From assembly GCA_022496185.1 (NCBI GenBank), contig WTXG01000016.1:124001-188000 (forward strand): a stretch of 64,000 bases of DNA, given 5' to 3'. The DNA is from Multifurca ochricompacta (taxonomy: Eukaryota > Basidiomycota > Agaricomycetes > Russulales > Russulaceae). Made by a program: the position numbers and the translations under genes. How positions within the stretch are numbered: the stretch's first letter is position 1; each line of letters opens with the position of its first letter. A model generated the notes under the pieces. The model had not been told where the DNA came from, made no database searches, and saw only the letters and a program-made list of their open reading frames with translations. Shown here in pieces: positions 50,548 to 62,278 of this stretch.

Positions 50548-52884
50548 ATGGCTTCCACTGTCGTCAGTGTGGATGGGGAGATGATTGATGGTATTCGAAA
50601 AGCCATCAAAGACTGCGCAGACCGTGGCTTGCAACATGCATCCAAATGGTATGGGTATACTCGGCGAAATCACTGCTGGGCCCGTAGTCTGACGACACCC
50701 TGAGGGCTGCTGAGCTTCTTGCAGCTATACCACCTGCCAGGCGTCGAACTCGCCAAGAATTCCCATTGTATCGTCAACCCCCGCACGGATCGGCCCTCCT
50801 GGTGTCTCGCTGCCTCCAGTGTCATTCCCTCCCCCTCATCCGCATGCCCCTCTTGCCAGCGCTGTAGATTCACGGGTGTCCCCTGAGGAGCTATCCCTTG
50901 AACTCGACGAAGCAGACATTCTCTCGACAGGCATGGCCAATTTTCGTTGTCGTGAATTCGCTCGGGCAGCGCACACCCTAAGCGCCTGCTCGAGTGCCAA
51001 GGGCCAATTTTTATGGCTGTATAGCCAATATCTGGTATGTCATGAATCCGTCCCTGATAAATGCCGTACGGTAATGCAACCACAACCACAATAGGCAAGT
51101 GAGAAAACTGCACTAAGGGATTGGAATAAACTCGATAGTGAGTCCAAAGAAGAAGAATGTTATTATTATTATATTGACCCTAACGGTGGTAACGAACTCG
51201 CCGCGAAAAGTGGACCGAAGTCAGCCTACGGTACCAGTCAACACAAGTCTTCTGAAGCTATATGAGACCGCTACGTCTCTCGAAAACACGAGTGATCCGT
51301 GGATACTCTTCCTGTATGATCATTCCCGTCGTCCTTGCTATACTCTCTCTCAGTCGACGCCTCAGACGTGGTTTACTGCTTTACCGCCTCAACCGGAGAG
51401 AGGAGGCTATTGAGTGCGCTCTACTCTCCCTTCAACGGTATCTTTGGAATTGGTCTGCTTGGGACCTCCTTAGCAACCTCATTAATGACGGCGAAGAAGT
51501 AGGCGCCTGGTGCCGTCAGACATTCCCATCCAACTCATGGCACCTTGCAGCTCTTTTCTCTGCTCCCTCTCCTCCCCATACTCTCGACCCACCCCCTTTT
51601 CCATTTGTTCCAGATACGAACACTCAATACTCTCCACCAACCCTCCGAGAATGAACTTGGTCTTTGTGATCGCCTCCTAGGCCCGGACTATTTTCCAAGA
51701 AGCCTCTGGATAATGAGCCTCAGGGCTAACGTACTCTACCATTTGCACGGTAAATGGCGCTCCTCTTCGTTTTTTTTTTTTTTTGATGCCATCGATGAAT
51801 GTCCGTATTTAGATTTCTCAGCCGCAGAGCAGCAGTTCGAGAAGATTTTGAAGGTTGACCCCTTCCGGGTTGACGATATTGACGTCTACTCGAATATACT
51901 GTATGTCACGGAAAATCGCCTGACGCTGTCCAAGCTCGCGCACGACTTTCTCGCCCTCGATAAAGACCGTCCAGAGGTGTGCTGTCTTGTCGGTACGTAC
52001 CCCCCTCCACTCCTTTTCACGTAATTAGATGCCGACGTGATGTGGGGAAATGGCCAGGGAATCACTACTCGTTGAGAGCAGAGCACGAGAAGGCAATTCG
52101 GTACTTCAGGCGTGCCACGCAACTTGATCGAACTTATCTGTCCGCTTGGACACTCATGGGTCATGAGTATGTCGAGATGAAGAATTCCCACGCAGCGATC
52201 GAAGCGTATCGCCGTGCCGTGGACGTGAACAGGAAGGACTACCGTGCATGGTACGGCCTCGGGCAAGCGTACGAGCTCCTCAACATGCACCAGTATGCTT
52301 TGCACTATTACCAGCATGCGACCGCCCTACGGTTCGTACCCATGCCACCTAATCGATATGTCTTTTTATATATTATGCGCTGATAGCCCGTATGACGTCC
52401 GCCTATGGCAAGCACAAGGCGCAAGCTATCAGGAAATGGGTAGATTACGTGAGGCTATCGAATGTTTAAAACGGGCATTGCTCGGTGCAGACGCCAACGA
52501 AATTGCTATCGCCCTCAAACTGGCAAGGTTGCATGACGACCTCGACGAAACTTCGGATGCGGTTGCTTATCACCGTCGGGTCATTGACGTTTCCCGTGCT
52601 ATGCGTATGTCATCTCTTCACGTTTCATTTACCGCAGATGGTGAGATGCCGATTTAACAGTAAAACCGGTAGCGGAATGGGCCCGCTCCGCTATGTACAT
52701 AGCTCGATATTATTACTTAGCAGATGGAGGGGACCTTGAACTTGCGAGGGATCTATTGGAGAAAGTTGCGGGGAGTAACTCTGAGGATGCTGACTCAGCG
52801 GCGGACTTGCTCAAGAGGGTGAAGAGTACAGGAGGGCTTGGTGCAGGTCTTGGTGCGGGTATGGGCGTGGGTGTGGGTGACTAG
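50548..52884 (+). CDS. CDC23: Anaphase-promoting complex subunit CDC23/APC8, frame breaks
   Basis: TPR scaffold subunit of the APC/C ubiquitin ligase. Seen: a conserved N-terminus ([20 protein letters not shown]), [19 protein letters not shown], and C-terminal TPR repeats, e.g. [60 protein letters not shown] and [21 protein letters not shown] Gly-Ala/Val tail ([16 protein letters not shown]) ends the protein. Introns 50649-50704, 51035-51094, 51314-51353 (40 nt), 51499-51550, 51750-51812, 51993-52057, 52332-52386, 52605-52660. Breaks: one in the missing-base direction near 50770 and one of opposite sign between 51150 and 51231, both in weakly conserved parts. From 51354 onward all phases agree. 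Confidence 0.92.
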
Positions 52885-53036
52885 CTGAGCTAGGTTTTTT
52901 GTTATTTGTTATTTGTTGTTGTATTGATATGTTGATTTTGACTAATATGATGTTTGTTGTTTGTTTGTTTGTCGCGGTCACGAGGAATTTACACACACAC
53001 TGCCAAATTTTGACGAGAGAAATAAACAGCGAGACC

Positions 53037-54598
53037 ATGTCGAGAATACCGTTGCTTTCTCTTTCTCTTTCTCAATCCCCTTCAGCTTCAACTTCGACAC
53101 CAGAACCTATTCAGAATCATGATTCTTCACCACCTCTCTCCGCCGCCCCACCAGTCCCGACTCCTAGTGTTCAATCCATCCCATCAACCAGTACTTCAGC
53201 TCAGCCTCATATCATCCCACTAGTACTGCCATCGCTCGGTCGCTTACATAGACGGCAGCCACCCATAGTTCCCTTAGCTCCTGATGAGGAAGCTGTTGTT
53301 GAGCGAGTATCAGCGAGGTACGTTGTTAGGTGGCGTGTACCCGTGCGATGTTTCCAAACTGCATGTCATCTAGGGTTGCTGCTCGCTTGACTGTCGATCA
53401 CATATCTACGCTCTTCCCAGATGTTAGCACCCCATTCCGGGATGCCGAAGATGTAGTTGATCGCTTGCTTCCATATCATATATTTCACCATCCCAGAGAG
53501 GACCTCCTCAGATTTAGCAAGGGCAAACACAAGGCTACTGAGACTGAAATCCTCCAGAGTGAACTTGCAGGTGCCATCCGTTCTTCATATATCATACAAT
53601 TTCTTGTTAATACGCCATTCAGAAACAAAGCTTGCATTGGAATGCTTCAAGCGCCGACGAGCGTTAGAAGAACGCTTTCGTCGCGCTAGGACGAAGTCTG
53701 GCAAGGCATGGCCCTTTGCATATAATCGTCCCGGTTCTTTGCTGACATTCCACCAGTGCGATGGTCAAGCTTACTACCTCGAGCAACAAGTACTTGATTG
53801 TGAGCGTGCCGAGCATTCCGCGCTGAATACCGAGTTGCGCAACGCAAAAGCGGAGCTCGAGCGCGTCACGCGTATGCAGCGCCTTGCCGCGCTCCCACAG
53901 CGTACGAACTACTATCCTTCCGCAGCCCCCATCTATACGCATCACTATCGCACCTACCATTATCCCTATACCCAAACCTACGCGGCGCCAGCAGGATCAG
54001 CTACGTCCACCCAAGGGTATTCCTATTCCGTACCGCTCAATTCTGCCGTGACGCAATATGTCCCGCTGCTCTCGCGACGTCTGCCTCGACTATCAAACCA
54101 TTATCCACTCCGGCCAGTGGCCCAGCTTCTGCTTCTTCCCCTATATCGCCATCAACTCCGGCTTCGGCGCCTATAGCTTCGGGTTCTGGGGTGTCTAGTG
54201 CGATTCCTGTGCAGCTGCCTGTCTCGTCGTTGCCAACACTACATGCATTAGGTATTGTACCCGTCCCGACTCAGTCCCTATCTGCCGATTCGCCTACTCC
54301 ACCGGCAGTTTTGCGTGGTACATCAGCAAATGGTACTATGCTTAACCTTGAAATCAACGTCTCTCTGCTCCAGGCTGCTCAAATGAGTGGACTGGCGCTT
54401 GTGCTGAACTCTATCATGCGGGGCTCCGCTAATGCAAGTACCGTAGAGGTTCCACCCCACGCGCAGGTCGGTGCTCCGTATACATACCCTTACACTGCAG
54501 GGCGGTCATTAGTCCCAACGACCACCGCTGCTCCGTCGACGAATGCCGAACCTAATAAAGCGGTGACTCAGCCTCAGGGAGAGGAGGGAAAGACTTGA
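53037..54598 (+). CDS. GLTSCR1/BICRA-domain protein, one frame break
   Basis: The segment RLTVDHISTLFPDVSTPFRD-AEDVVDRLLPYHIFHHP matches the GLTSCR1-like domain of BICRA/BICRAL, subunits of the non-canonical SWI/SNF (GBAF) complex; in fungi such proteins are uncharacterised. N-terminal 80 residues are Ser/Pro-rich. After the domain comes a basic coiled coil (KRRRALEERFRRARTKSGK, ELRNAKAELERVTRMQRLAA) and a Tyr/Pro/Ser/Ala-rich tail. Introns 53318-53373 and 53571-53622; 53706-53756 may be a further 51-nt GC-AG intron (open and in frame either way). At 54061-54066 (TCCCGC) one base is missing; spliced length agrees, giving ~484 residues. Likely nuclear. Confidence 0.75.
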
Positions 54599-54723
54599 AT
54601 AATACAGTTGACTGTGTATTTAGTCACCCAATCATTCTTACCATACCTGATTATACGTCTGATTATACTTATTCTCTCTGACGATTATTTCATGTACTGT
54701 TAATGAAACGACCCGATGTTCGG

Positions 54724-56140
54724 CTACTGGATGGATTTCTGGGAAATCTGTGGTGGTATTGATGTAGATCGGGGCTCAGAGAGCCCTCCCAACCAGTGCC
54801 CATCGACGTCTGTTAATTCCCCCCCTTTGACACGCTCTCCATCAACGAACGCGCCCCCCTGAACTGCATCCTCGGGGATATGTAGGTTCATGTCACGACA
54901 TATTTTGATGAAGTCTGACGGAAGTGGGGCAGTAATCGTCATACGAAAGCGCTTGTGGAGACCCGTGCGTCGATATCTCTGAAGGATTTATGAGCCCTCT
55001 CTGCTTGTCGAAAGGCCGTAAAAAAAAAAACAGCCGCGAGTTCCGAGGAGGTCCTGTAGAAAAGAAACACGCACCCAAAAGGAGATTGAAGAAGAATGTA
55101 AAAAAAGTCGGTTCTCCGGAACGCTTGTAGATGCCAAGTTCTGCTGGGCAGTCATGGGGCTATCGTACAATGTGTCGCCAAGAATTGGCACTGATAACGC
55201 ATGATGCTTTTGTCTCAGATTTCACGGAAGTTGAGCAGACGTGCGCACACACATACCCCGCAAGCCGTGCGCCAAGTGCACGCGCAGCTGATGTTTCAAC
55301 CCGTTTGTGGAGACAGACGGACTAGCGACAATGGCGCGACGTCGTCCTGTAACACGCGCCGATATTAGCAAATTATTGTAATAACTCACTCTGTCAAAGT
55401 GACTGACTGAAGAAGAGAGAACCTCCCACGCCGTGCGGGCAGATTTGTTCCCGAGCTGGGCGTGGTGCGCGGCAATCTGTACACGACCATTGTGGAAGCT
55501 CAGTGAGTCCGCGATCAGTCCTTCTCTCACCGGGAACTTTCTTGCCCCGCCGCGTACCAAGGCGAAGTAAGTCTTCCCGATGGCATGTGTACGAAATTGC
55601 CGTGAAAGCTCCCGGGCCAAGGCCTTCGTGCATGCGAGGATCAGAACTCCAGTAGTTCCCTGTGATGATGAATGTACCAACGATAAGTGATGGAGATGAA
55701 CGGAACTTTGAAAAAAAAAAGAGCCCCCCCCCGGCTCAGCCCCGCCCGAGGTACCTTGTCTAAGCGATGGACCGGATATGGATTCTCGTTCAGACCATAC
55801 TTCCGCCGAAGACCTACAATTAAGAAAACGTATGATGATGCTGAGAGGATTTCCATTCTTTGAGAGTACCACGAGGCAAAATGAATTCACCGTCTAGCAC
55901 AATATTAAATGCAGATTTTGGTGGCGCTGCGAGATGTTTCTTGTCAGAAAAAGGGGCGCCTACATGGGTGCTCGAGATGCCCTGTGACACAAGCCCGGGT
56001 GGCTTGTTTAGAACAATGACTCCACGGTCGATATACAGTACATCCAGACCCTCATGGGTCTGAGTTGCCACTGACGCAATTGTTCTTGATCTCTCAACGT
56101 GGCAGAGGACAGACTTTGATTTGATTTTACCGAACATCAA
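54724..56140 (-). CDS. RluA-family pseudouridine synthase, probably mitochondrial
   Basis: Converts uridine to pseudouridine in RNA. The catalytic motif HRLDKGTTGVLILA (Asp nucleophile) is formed across the intron at 55660-55754. Also seen: VLNKPPGLVSQG, GKTYFALVRG, GLKHQLRVHLAHGL and PILGDTLYDSP, all in RluA/RPUSD order. The N-terminus (KIKSKSVLCHVERSRTIASV) is basic and hydroxylated, fitting a mitochondrial presequence. Introns 55814-55890, 55660-55754, 55347-~55403, ~55198-55240 and ~54982-55072. The 55403/55407 donor choice is unsure: the stronger GTCAGT is out of phase, the weaker GTCACT in phase. Ends SQKSIQ at 54724. Closest to RPUSD3/4 or fungal Pus-type enzymes; exact substrate unknown. 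Confidence 0.87.
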
Positions 56141-56418
56141 ATGGTAGTCTGAGCGCGCTGTTTCTTCACGGAGGTAGTGGCGATGTGTTTATTTGTTTGT
56201 TTGTTTGTTCAAAACCCAAAGATTATTTGAGTCTATTTGTAGAAGGAATATAGTAAGTAATGAGCGCGCACGATCCGGATTCAATCAATCAGTCAATCAA
56301 TTAAATTGAAGTATTTTTGTGTGTGACCCGTGGACTTCGGGGGAGCCCGTGCGGCTCAAAATGGCTGAATGCAATGTTCCGACGAGTTCCGCGTGAACCT
56401 CGGAGGGCGCGTGGATAT

Positions 56419-56471
56419 GGGGGTGGGGTGGGTGGGGTGGGGTGGGGAGGGCGGTACGGGGCGGGGCGGGT
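56419..56471 (+). other. G-tract cluster with G-quadruplex potential
   Basis: Ten runs of three or more G in 53 bases, separated by one to five bases, ~280 bp upstream of the pseudouridine synthase start. Satisfies the G3+N1-7 quadruplex pattern more than twice over on the + strand. Confidence 0.75.
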
Positions 56472-56632
56472 GCGGTTACAGAAAGACCGAAAGACCGGTC
56501 TCTTTTTTTCATTTCACTATCATTTCTGGTAATCTGGGCTGGGGGAGAAAAAGAAAGAACAAACTAGTCTATTCTAGATCCGTGTTATTGTCGGAGTCTA
56601 TTTCTGGCTGCGGCGTAGAAGCTTCAAAGTAC

Positions 56633-56731
56633 GGGGTCTTCTAGATGCGCAGCAGCTATGACTGTACTGATGAGTGATGATGGGGTCTTCTAGGTGCGCA
56701 GCAGCTACAACTGTAGTGAGGCTTCCGAGCG
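56633..56731 (+). repeat. 49-bp imperfect tandem duplication
   Basis: The block beginning GGGGTCTTCTAG at 56633 recurs at 56682 with one change in the first 26 bases, and similarity continues into ACTGTA.TGA. Two copies, period 49. Confidence 0.7.
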
Positions 56732-56922
56732 TTCCACTCCTCGTGATAGTGTGTGTTATACAATATGAAAACCATATGGCATGTCATATTCTTCTGTTCT
56801 GACGGACACCAAAAGCAGCGGCTCACATGCGGCTCGAGCTCAGCGCGCATTTCGAGGCACACATTACTGACTCACAGCTTCCGAGTCGAGAAATTGACTA
56901 CAAACTTGGACGGCAATCATAC

Positions 56923-56956
56923 CATATCTCAATATCTCAATATCTCAATATCTCAA
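56923..56956 (+). repeat. TATCTCAA tandem array
   Basis: Four consecutive octamer units. Confidence 0.8.
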
Positions 56957-57544
56957 GGAAAAAGTACCTTAGCCGCCTATTACCCAATTTGGTTGGTTTA
57001 GACCCCGGTCAGTGCTCCATTATTTGATATCTGTAATCTGATATCTGTAGTCGAGATCCGCTTTTTTTAAATTTTTTTATGTCCGCACCCCAGTTCGAAA
57101 CGAGATGGGGCGCAATGACCTACACTTTTTCTCATTAAGGGCACTCCCAGCTATTCAGTTTGCTTCCCAGAATCAAGGGTTATACCTTCCATAGAAAGAT
57201 CCAGGTGGACAACCGTGTACGAGTCTCTCAACGCACAACGCGGTCACCAAAGACATGCTCACACACAGATCACAAAGCGCAGATGACCAACTGTCGTTTC
57301 TGTGGTTGGCTATCTCAACTAGGCCAATCAAAACATACATATCTTCAATCCAATACAGTACTGTGATTTTCCTAGGTCGTGACGACGAGTCCGAAACCAC
57401 CTCGGCGTACTCGGTAAGGTAGGGGAGGGTCCCAATTCTAATCCAAGCCTGTCCATGCCTAATAAACTCTACGTGATGTTGCGATGCGACGAGAAATCTC
57501 GGAGAACAAAGTAACAAGGGGGCTCAACGCCTAATTATCAAATT

Positions 57545-60500
57545 TCAGGCGGCCGAACCCCGTTCAGAGACCCCACCTGCTCCATGAGAAGGGGGAGCCT
57601 GATATTCTCGCGTGGGCCGATACAAATGGCTGAGCAGAGATGAACCGGGGTTATCTCGCATGGTGCTTGTGGTGCTTGTGGTGCTCGTGGGATGTTGGTA
57701 TCCTCGTCCAGGGCTGTCCTCCCATCTGAACACACAAATCAATACGCGCGGGATAGTGGAAAAATCTGAGAAAAGGATACAAACGTATGTGTCGAAGGCA
57801 AATGAAGGGTCTCATATGCCCAGCCTAGCCTTGATGGGGGGATACCTGAATCAGCATCGGGTTCATGCTTCACACCTGTAGATTCAGATGAGTAATCGGT
57901 TCCAGTTACAGTAAGCGGGTGACCCGAAGACGGAAGTAATGAGGAAAGAGTTGGATATGATCGCTGCGGATGTGTCCATTCTTCAACAGAACGCTGAGCC
58001 TGCTCGGTAGGATAGCTCTCTCGAAGACGGGGTATAGATGACGGGGCAGAGATACGAGGGATCACTTCGTTCGACAAGTGGAGTGGCGGCGGAATATACT
58101 GACGTGGCAGGTCGGCGAGCCAAAGACCTCCCTCTGGTCTCTGTGTGTGGTGCACGGACGATCTGATGGTCGTTGTGCCATTGCCAAATGGCACGTGAGG
58201 CACCAGACCTGAAGCGTCTGGCCGTGAAAGTGGCGTTAAAGATGGCTGAGGGAACTTGGCCGATGCCAATCCCAGATGATCCAGCTGGTGGTCACGTGCG
58301 ACGCTGGCAAGTGCGTGACCGATGTTGGCCAGTTTGTTATCTTGGTCAGGTACCATCTTCTCGAGGTATGCCCTACCTGAACGGTCAAGAACAAGAGGAC
58401 ATAATCCGGGTAATGTAAATTCCTCACAGTCTTTCCTGAGCGGTCTCCCAACGGGGTGCAGCCCATCGTAGAGCTGCGAGGAGCGATTGTACATCCTGCA
58501 TATGAGATTTGATTGTCTGTGTGGCTCCAGGCGCAAGTTTACCGTCGCGTGTGGCACGGTCCGCCTCGCGAGCCCTAATAATCCACCAATCTACGCATAA
58601 GACAGCCGCAGCGACTTCAGCGCCTGAAAGGAGCAAGGGGATATTTGAAAGGGATCTCTTATGGACAACGACCAAGATCCGCACGATCGCCTTCGCGGCG
58701 TTGACGGATACCGCACGTGCGGTCAGCGCTTGCGTGAGACCCGGCGGGGTTGGTCGTATATCACGCGGTGAGGACAATACGGCGACAGACGATGGGAGGA
58801 AGGCGCGTTGCATGAGTATCACCACCAGGTTGTAAGTTGTATAAAGCGTCGCCGATTGATTAGCGAGGACGACATCCTCGATTTCGGAGGACCATCTCAC
58901 TAGGGCAAGAGTCAATATTACCGCGAGCTATAAAGATCAAGTTACTGCGTACAATGTGGAGGTACTTTCTCCGCCCACTCTGTTAGGTTCTCGTTCAATC
59001 GGTTCAAAACCTCCTCCGCGCTCAAACCGGAGGCAGGACCATTGTGCTCGATGATATCCTTCCGTCATGTGGATGAATACGCGAAGTAACCCTGAAGATA
59101 ACCAACTTACGAAGCTGTGCATGGTCGACGCCACGAAATCAGTGAGTTGGAGCCAGAGGTTGAATGCAGCAACCGTTGAGGGCTTATCGGGTGGCTGCTG
59201 GAACGCCAGTTGTGGGTTGGCATTCTCCCAACAATCGTCATCGACTTCGAGAGGATATTCAGCGTTGAAGCTGTCATAGCCACATAAGTACATAGGATGT
59301 GCGGATGAACATGAACGACAACGTGCTTACTCTTCTTCCTTTGTAGCACAGGGTCGGCCAAGGATAGCACATTGCATGCGATCCAGACCGATTAGATACC
59401 ACCACACTCGTTTCCAATGTTCGTTTTCAACACTTGGCCCTTCTTTGGCGTATGATTGCTTACTGTGTGCACCGATATCTTGCATTTTCCGGATTCCGAC
59501 ACCAACTGTATACCATGCGCCGCGATGCCATCGAGTTTCGCTCTGAAACTGGGCCATGAGCTAGGAAAAAAGGGAGCCGGTTAGTAGTATTAAAAGAATA
59601 ATAAATATCACAACTCGGTACACATGATGTCTGGATCTCAAAAAGGCTCGCCGGGTTTAATATGGCCCGCATTTTATTCTCAACACCTGTGACGAAGTCC
59701 ATTCAACAAGCAAACAAAGGATACAAAGCTCACCACAAGCTTACGTAATACAGAAAAGTAGTACTTGAACCCGGCCGTTTGCCATTGAAGCCGCGCGGCA
59801 TGCTCATCCAGGGGCAGTTCAGCTGGCTCGTCTAAGAGTACTCGCGGATCGTCCGTATATCGACTGGCGAGGGCAAATATACATATGCAAGTGCATGCGA
59901 ACCAAACATCGTGCTCGTACAGCTTATCGGCAAAGTGACGCGCAAACGTTGGTCGATGGAGAAGGGGGAACATGTTATTGCAGTGCAAAAAGTAAAGGTC
60001 TATGAGAGTCGAGGCCAAATCGAGCGACGGCCAGTGCTGGAAAAGTTCCAAGAAAGTGTCCGAAGGAATGAATTCCCCTTCGTAAACGAGTTCCCACTGG
60101 AGCGACGATGAATCAGACAAATTCGTTTAGGGAAGGAGTTCACACCCAAAACTCAGTGTCTTGGGAAAAAAAAAACAAAGACGGTGGACACCATAACGAC
60201 GGAGAGGAATAGATACTCACGTTTGGAGATCGCCAGTATTCTTGCCTACGTCGGCCACCTTCTAAAGCGCGAGTGTGATCGTTAGCACTCCCCCGAACGC
60301 GCTCCAGTTCACCGGATATGGTATCAACGTCAAGACCCATCGATTCGAGGAAGTACCTCGTTCTCATCTCCCGAGCGGCAAAAACGAGGTTATAATTAGT
60401 GCTTCTGCCATGATATCGAAATGCCCCATCAAGCAACCTATTGGCTTTGTCTTGAGGCTCCTTGCCAAAAAGTGTGAGGCGCCTCATCGTCCGGGCTAGC

Positions 60501-61374
60501 CGGTTGGCCGGATCATCCTCGTCTGACAGGGCACAGCCATCATTTTCCGAGGCGGCGGACAGCGAGGTCGAAGAAGTTTTCCGGGAGAGAGCCAAGGGAG
60601 CGAAGGTCGAAAGAGGGGGCAACTGACGAAGACGTCGTTTTGATGTCGTCTTGGTACTTGCTGATATTGACGTTGACGAAGAGGGGAGGGAGTCATTTTT
60701 CCAAGAGTCACGTAGTATAGGTGGTCCCAATTCGGTTGAGAAATCCGTCTCTGGACGGAGCTGTATGGGAGAAATAATAAATAATAGATAATAAATAAAT
60801 AAAAAGTAAATGTTAATGTTAATGTTAATGTTTGGTGAGCTCGAGCTCAAATGACATACGCACACGTTTCAGCAAAGCCTCCATTTTCTCTACTCTGTCC
60901 TCCAAACTGGTGACGTAACTATTAACTATGTTAAGGGGATTGAGAGAAGTGTGGAGAAGTTAAGCGCGACGAACGCTTTAGGAGGACCCCGAGGCTTAGA
61001 ACCTTCTCTGTTGATAGCCCAGTCAGCGTTGACGTAGTAGTAGAATAGAATTAGAATTAGATTAGAAGAAGAGAAGGGGGTCTCTGAGCTGACAGGTAAG
61101 TGCAAATCTTCCTATTCTGTACACAATTCGTGCACACGTTATCCGGCATTTTAGAACCATCACATCTAGTCTTTCGGCGACGACAGTCATCGCATGCACG
61201 CTCAACGTTCCGTCTTTTGTTGTTGGGAAGAGAGAAAGATTGAGATTGAGACCAGTCAGAGTTTGAACCCGCGGGGAGATGAGGACGGGGGAGAGGAAGA
61301 GGAAGAGGAATATGACGGGAGGTGATCGGAGGTACTGGCAGATCCGACAACTGAGACTGAGACTGATGATGCAT
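57545..61374 (-). CDS. Zn2Cys6 regulator with fungal_trans domain
   Basis: N-terminal zinc cluster CDDC RRRKTR C DGSKMPDNV C TNC VQNRKI C (C-X2-C-X6-C-X9-C-X2-C-X6-C), then a 33-nt exon (60975-61007) encoding EGSKPRGPPK, then YVTSLEDRVEKMEALLKRLR, a coiled-coil linker typical of this basidiomycete class. The fungal_trans (middle homology) domain follows: IDLYFLHCNNMFPLLHRPTF, AWYTVGVGIRKMQDIGAHSK, KRVWWYLIGLDRMQCAILGR, LEVDDDCWENANP. A Ser/Pro-rich tail ends near 57545 or 57538; the end is uncertain because two frames remain open there. A frame break of the opposite sign to most others lies near 58430. Introns 61008-61093, 60919-60974, 60762-60863, 60097-60220 and more. Divergent from SDHAF4. 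Targets unknown; resembles XlnR/XYR-type regulators only generally. Confidence 0.85.
60806..60833. repeat. (TAATGT)n microsatellite
   Basis: About four hexamer units inside intron 60762-60863 of the fungal_trans regulator, beside an AT-rich tract. Confidence 0.6.
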
Positions 61375-61909
61375 TAGAGCCTGTCCCGTCCAACTTTTAA
61401 AATTTGATGAATCGCGCGGCGGCCGCGGGACAGTAGATATTTATCTTCGCCTCGGTCTCGGTCTCGTCCTTGCTTCGTCTCTGTGTGGGCCAAGGCCAGG
61501 GCAAGAGGTCGAGAGGGCGAGAGGGATTGACCGTACTTGCGGAAGCCGAAAAGTTGAACGAAAATTAAGCACCGCCAATTCGAGGCGCTCGCGCTCTAAA
61601 CTTTTGGGCATCATCCGGTCCATCCGACGAGAGGGCCTGAACGAGATGAATTGATTGGTGAAATGAAATGATTTGTGATGATTATTAACCACAGTGACCT
61701 CCGCTTACCGCCCCGGTCTGTCGTTGTCGTTGTTGTCCTGGGAAACTGGGAAATTTTATAAGTCTTCGTCTTCTCATCTCACACGCATTCACATAACATA
61801 ATAAAAAAAGTTGAATCAAATCAACATACTTTATATTCTTTCTATTTGTCATGCGGTGGCTCATTCAGGTTGGTCGGAACTTGATTCGAGTTGTTTACAC
61901 AACAACACA
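61375..61909. promoter_or_regulatory. Divergent promoter regulator / SDHAF4
   Basis: 535 bases. An open frame on the minus strand (61441-61692) is low-complexity and Arg-rich and is not called. Confidence 0.4.
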
Positions 61910-62278
61910 ATGCTTCCGTCCATGTTGACGACGACGTTGACAACGATTCGTCCCTCTGCATCTTTTCCTTTAAATCTCTATCGGATATCTCGCCATATGG
62001 CATCAAATTCACCACTCAGTCGTCCTGCACCTCATCCTCTCCCCCCAGAACAGCAACGTGAATTTGAAGCTCTTCAACGACAGGCTGAGGTCACAGCGAT
62101 CGCTCCATCAGATCAGCCAGAAAAACATCCGGATACGCCTGCCCCTCTTAAGGCCGAATTTGATGGCGACGTCAATCCACTAACAGGTGAGCGCGGTGGG
62201 CCGAAGCGCGAACCCGTCCAGCGCTGGGTGGAGCAGGAGGGTGATTGGAGTTTTAAAGGGAGAGTGTCAGATTTCTGA
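61910..62278 (+). CDS. SDH8: Succinate dehydrogenase assembly factor 4
   Basis: SDHAF4/Sdh8 binds flavinylated Sdh1 in the mitochondrial matrix during complex II assembly. The C-terminal half is diagnostic (DUF1674): FDGDVNPLTGERGGPKREPV, then GDWSFKGRVSDF at the extreme end. The N-terminal ~35 residues (MLPSMLTTTLTTIRPSASFP, then RISRHMAS) form a basic presequence without acidic residues. Intronless in coding sequence; 122 residues from ATG 61910. A second Met (MASNSPLS) could start an untargeted form. Confidence 0.95.
   Translation: MLPSMLTTTLTTIRPSASFPLNLYRISRHMASNSPLSRPAPHPLPPEQQREFEALQRQAEVTAIAPSDQPEKHPDTPAPLKAEFDGDVNPLTGERGGPKREPVQRWVEQEGDWSFKGRVSDF

Larger units (their letters stand above)
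56141..57544. other. 1.4-kb intergenic region with G-rich and tandem repeats
   Basis: Upstream of the pseudouridine synthase and downstream of the Zn2Cys6/fungal_trans gene. Contains the G-tract cluster, the 49-bp tandem duplication and the TATCTCAA array listed separately. No coding frame supported. Confidence 0.5.
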
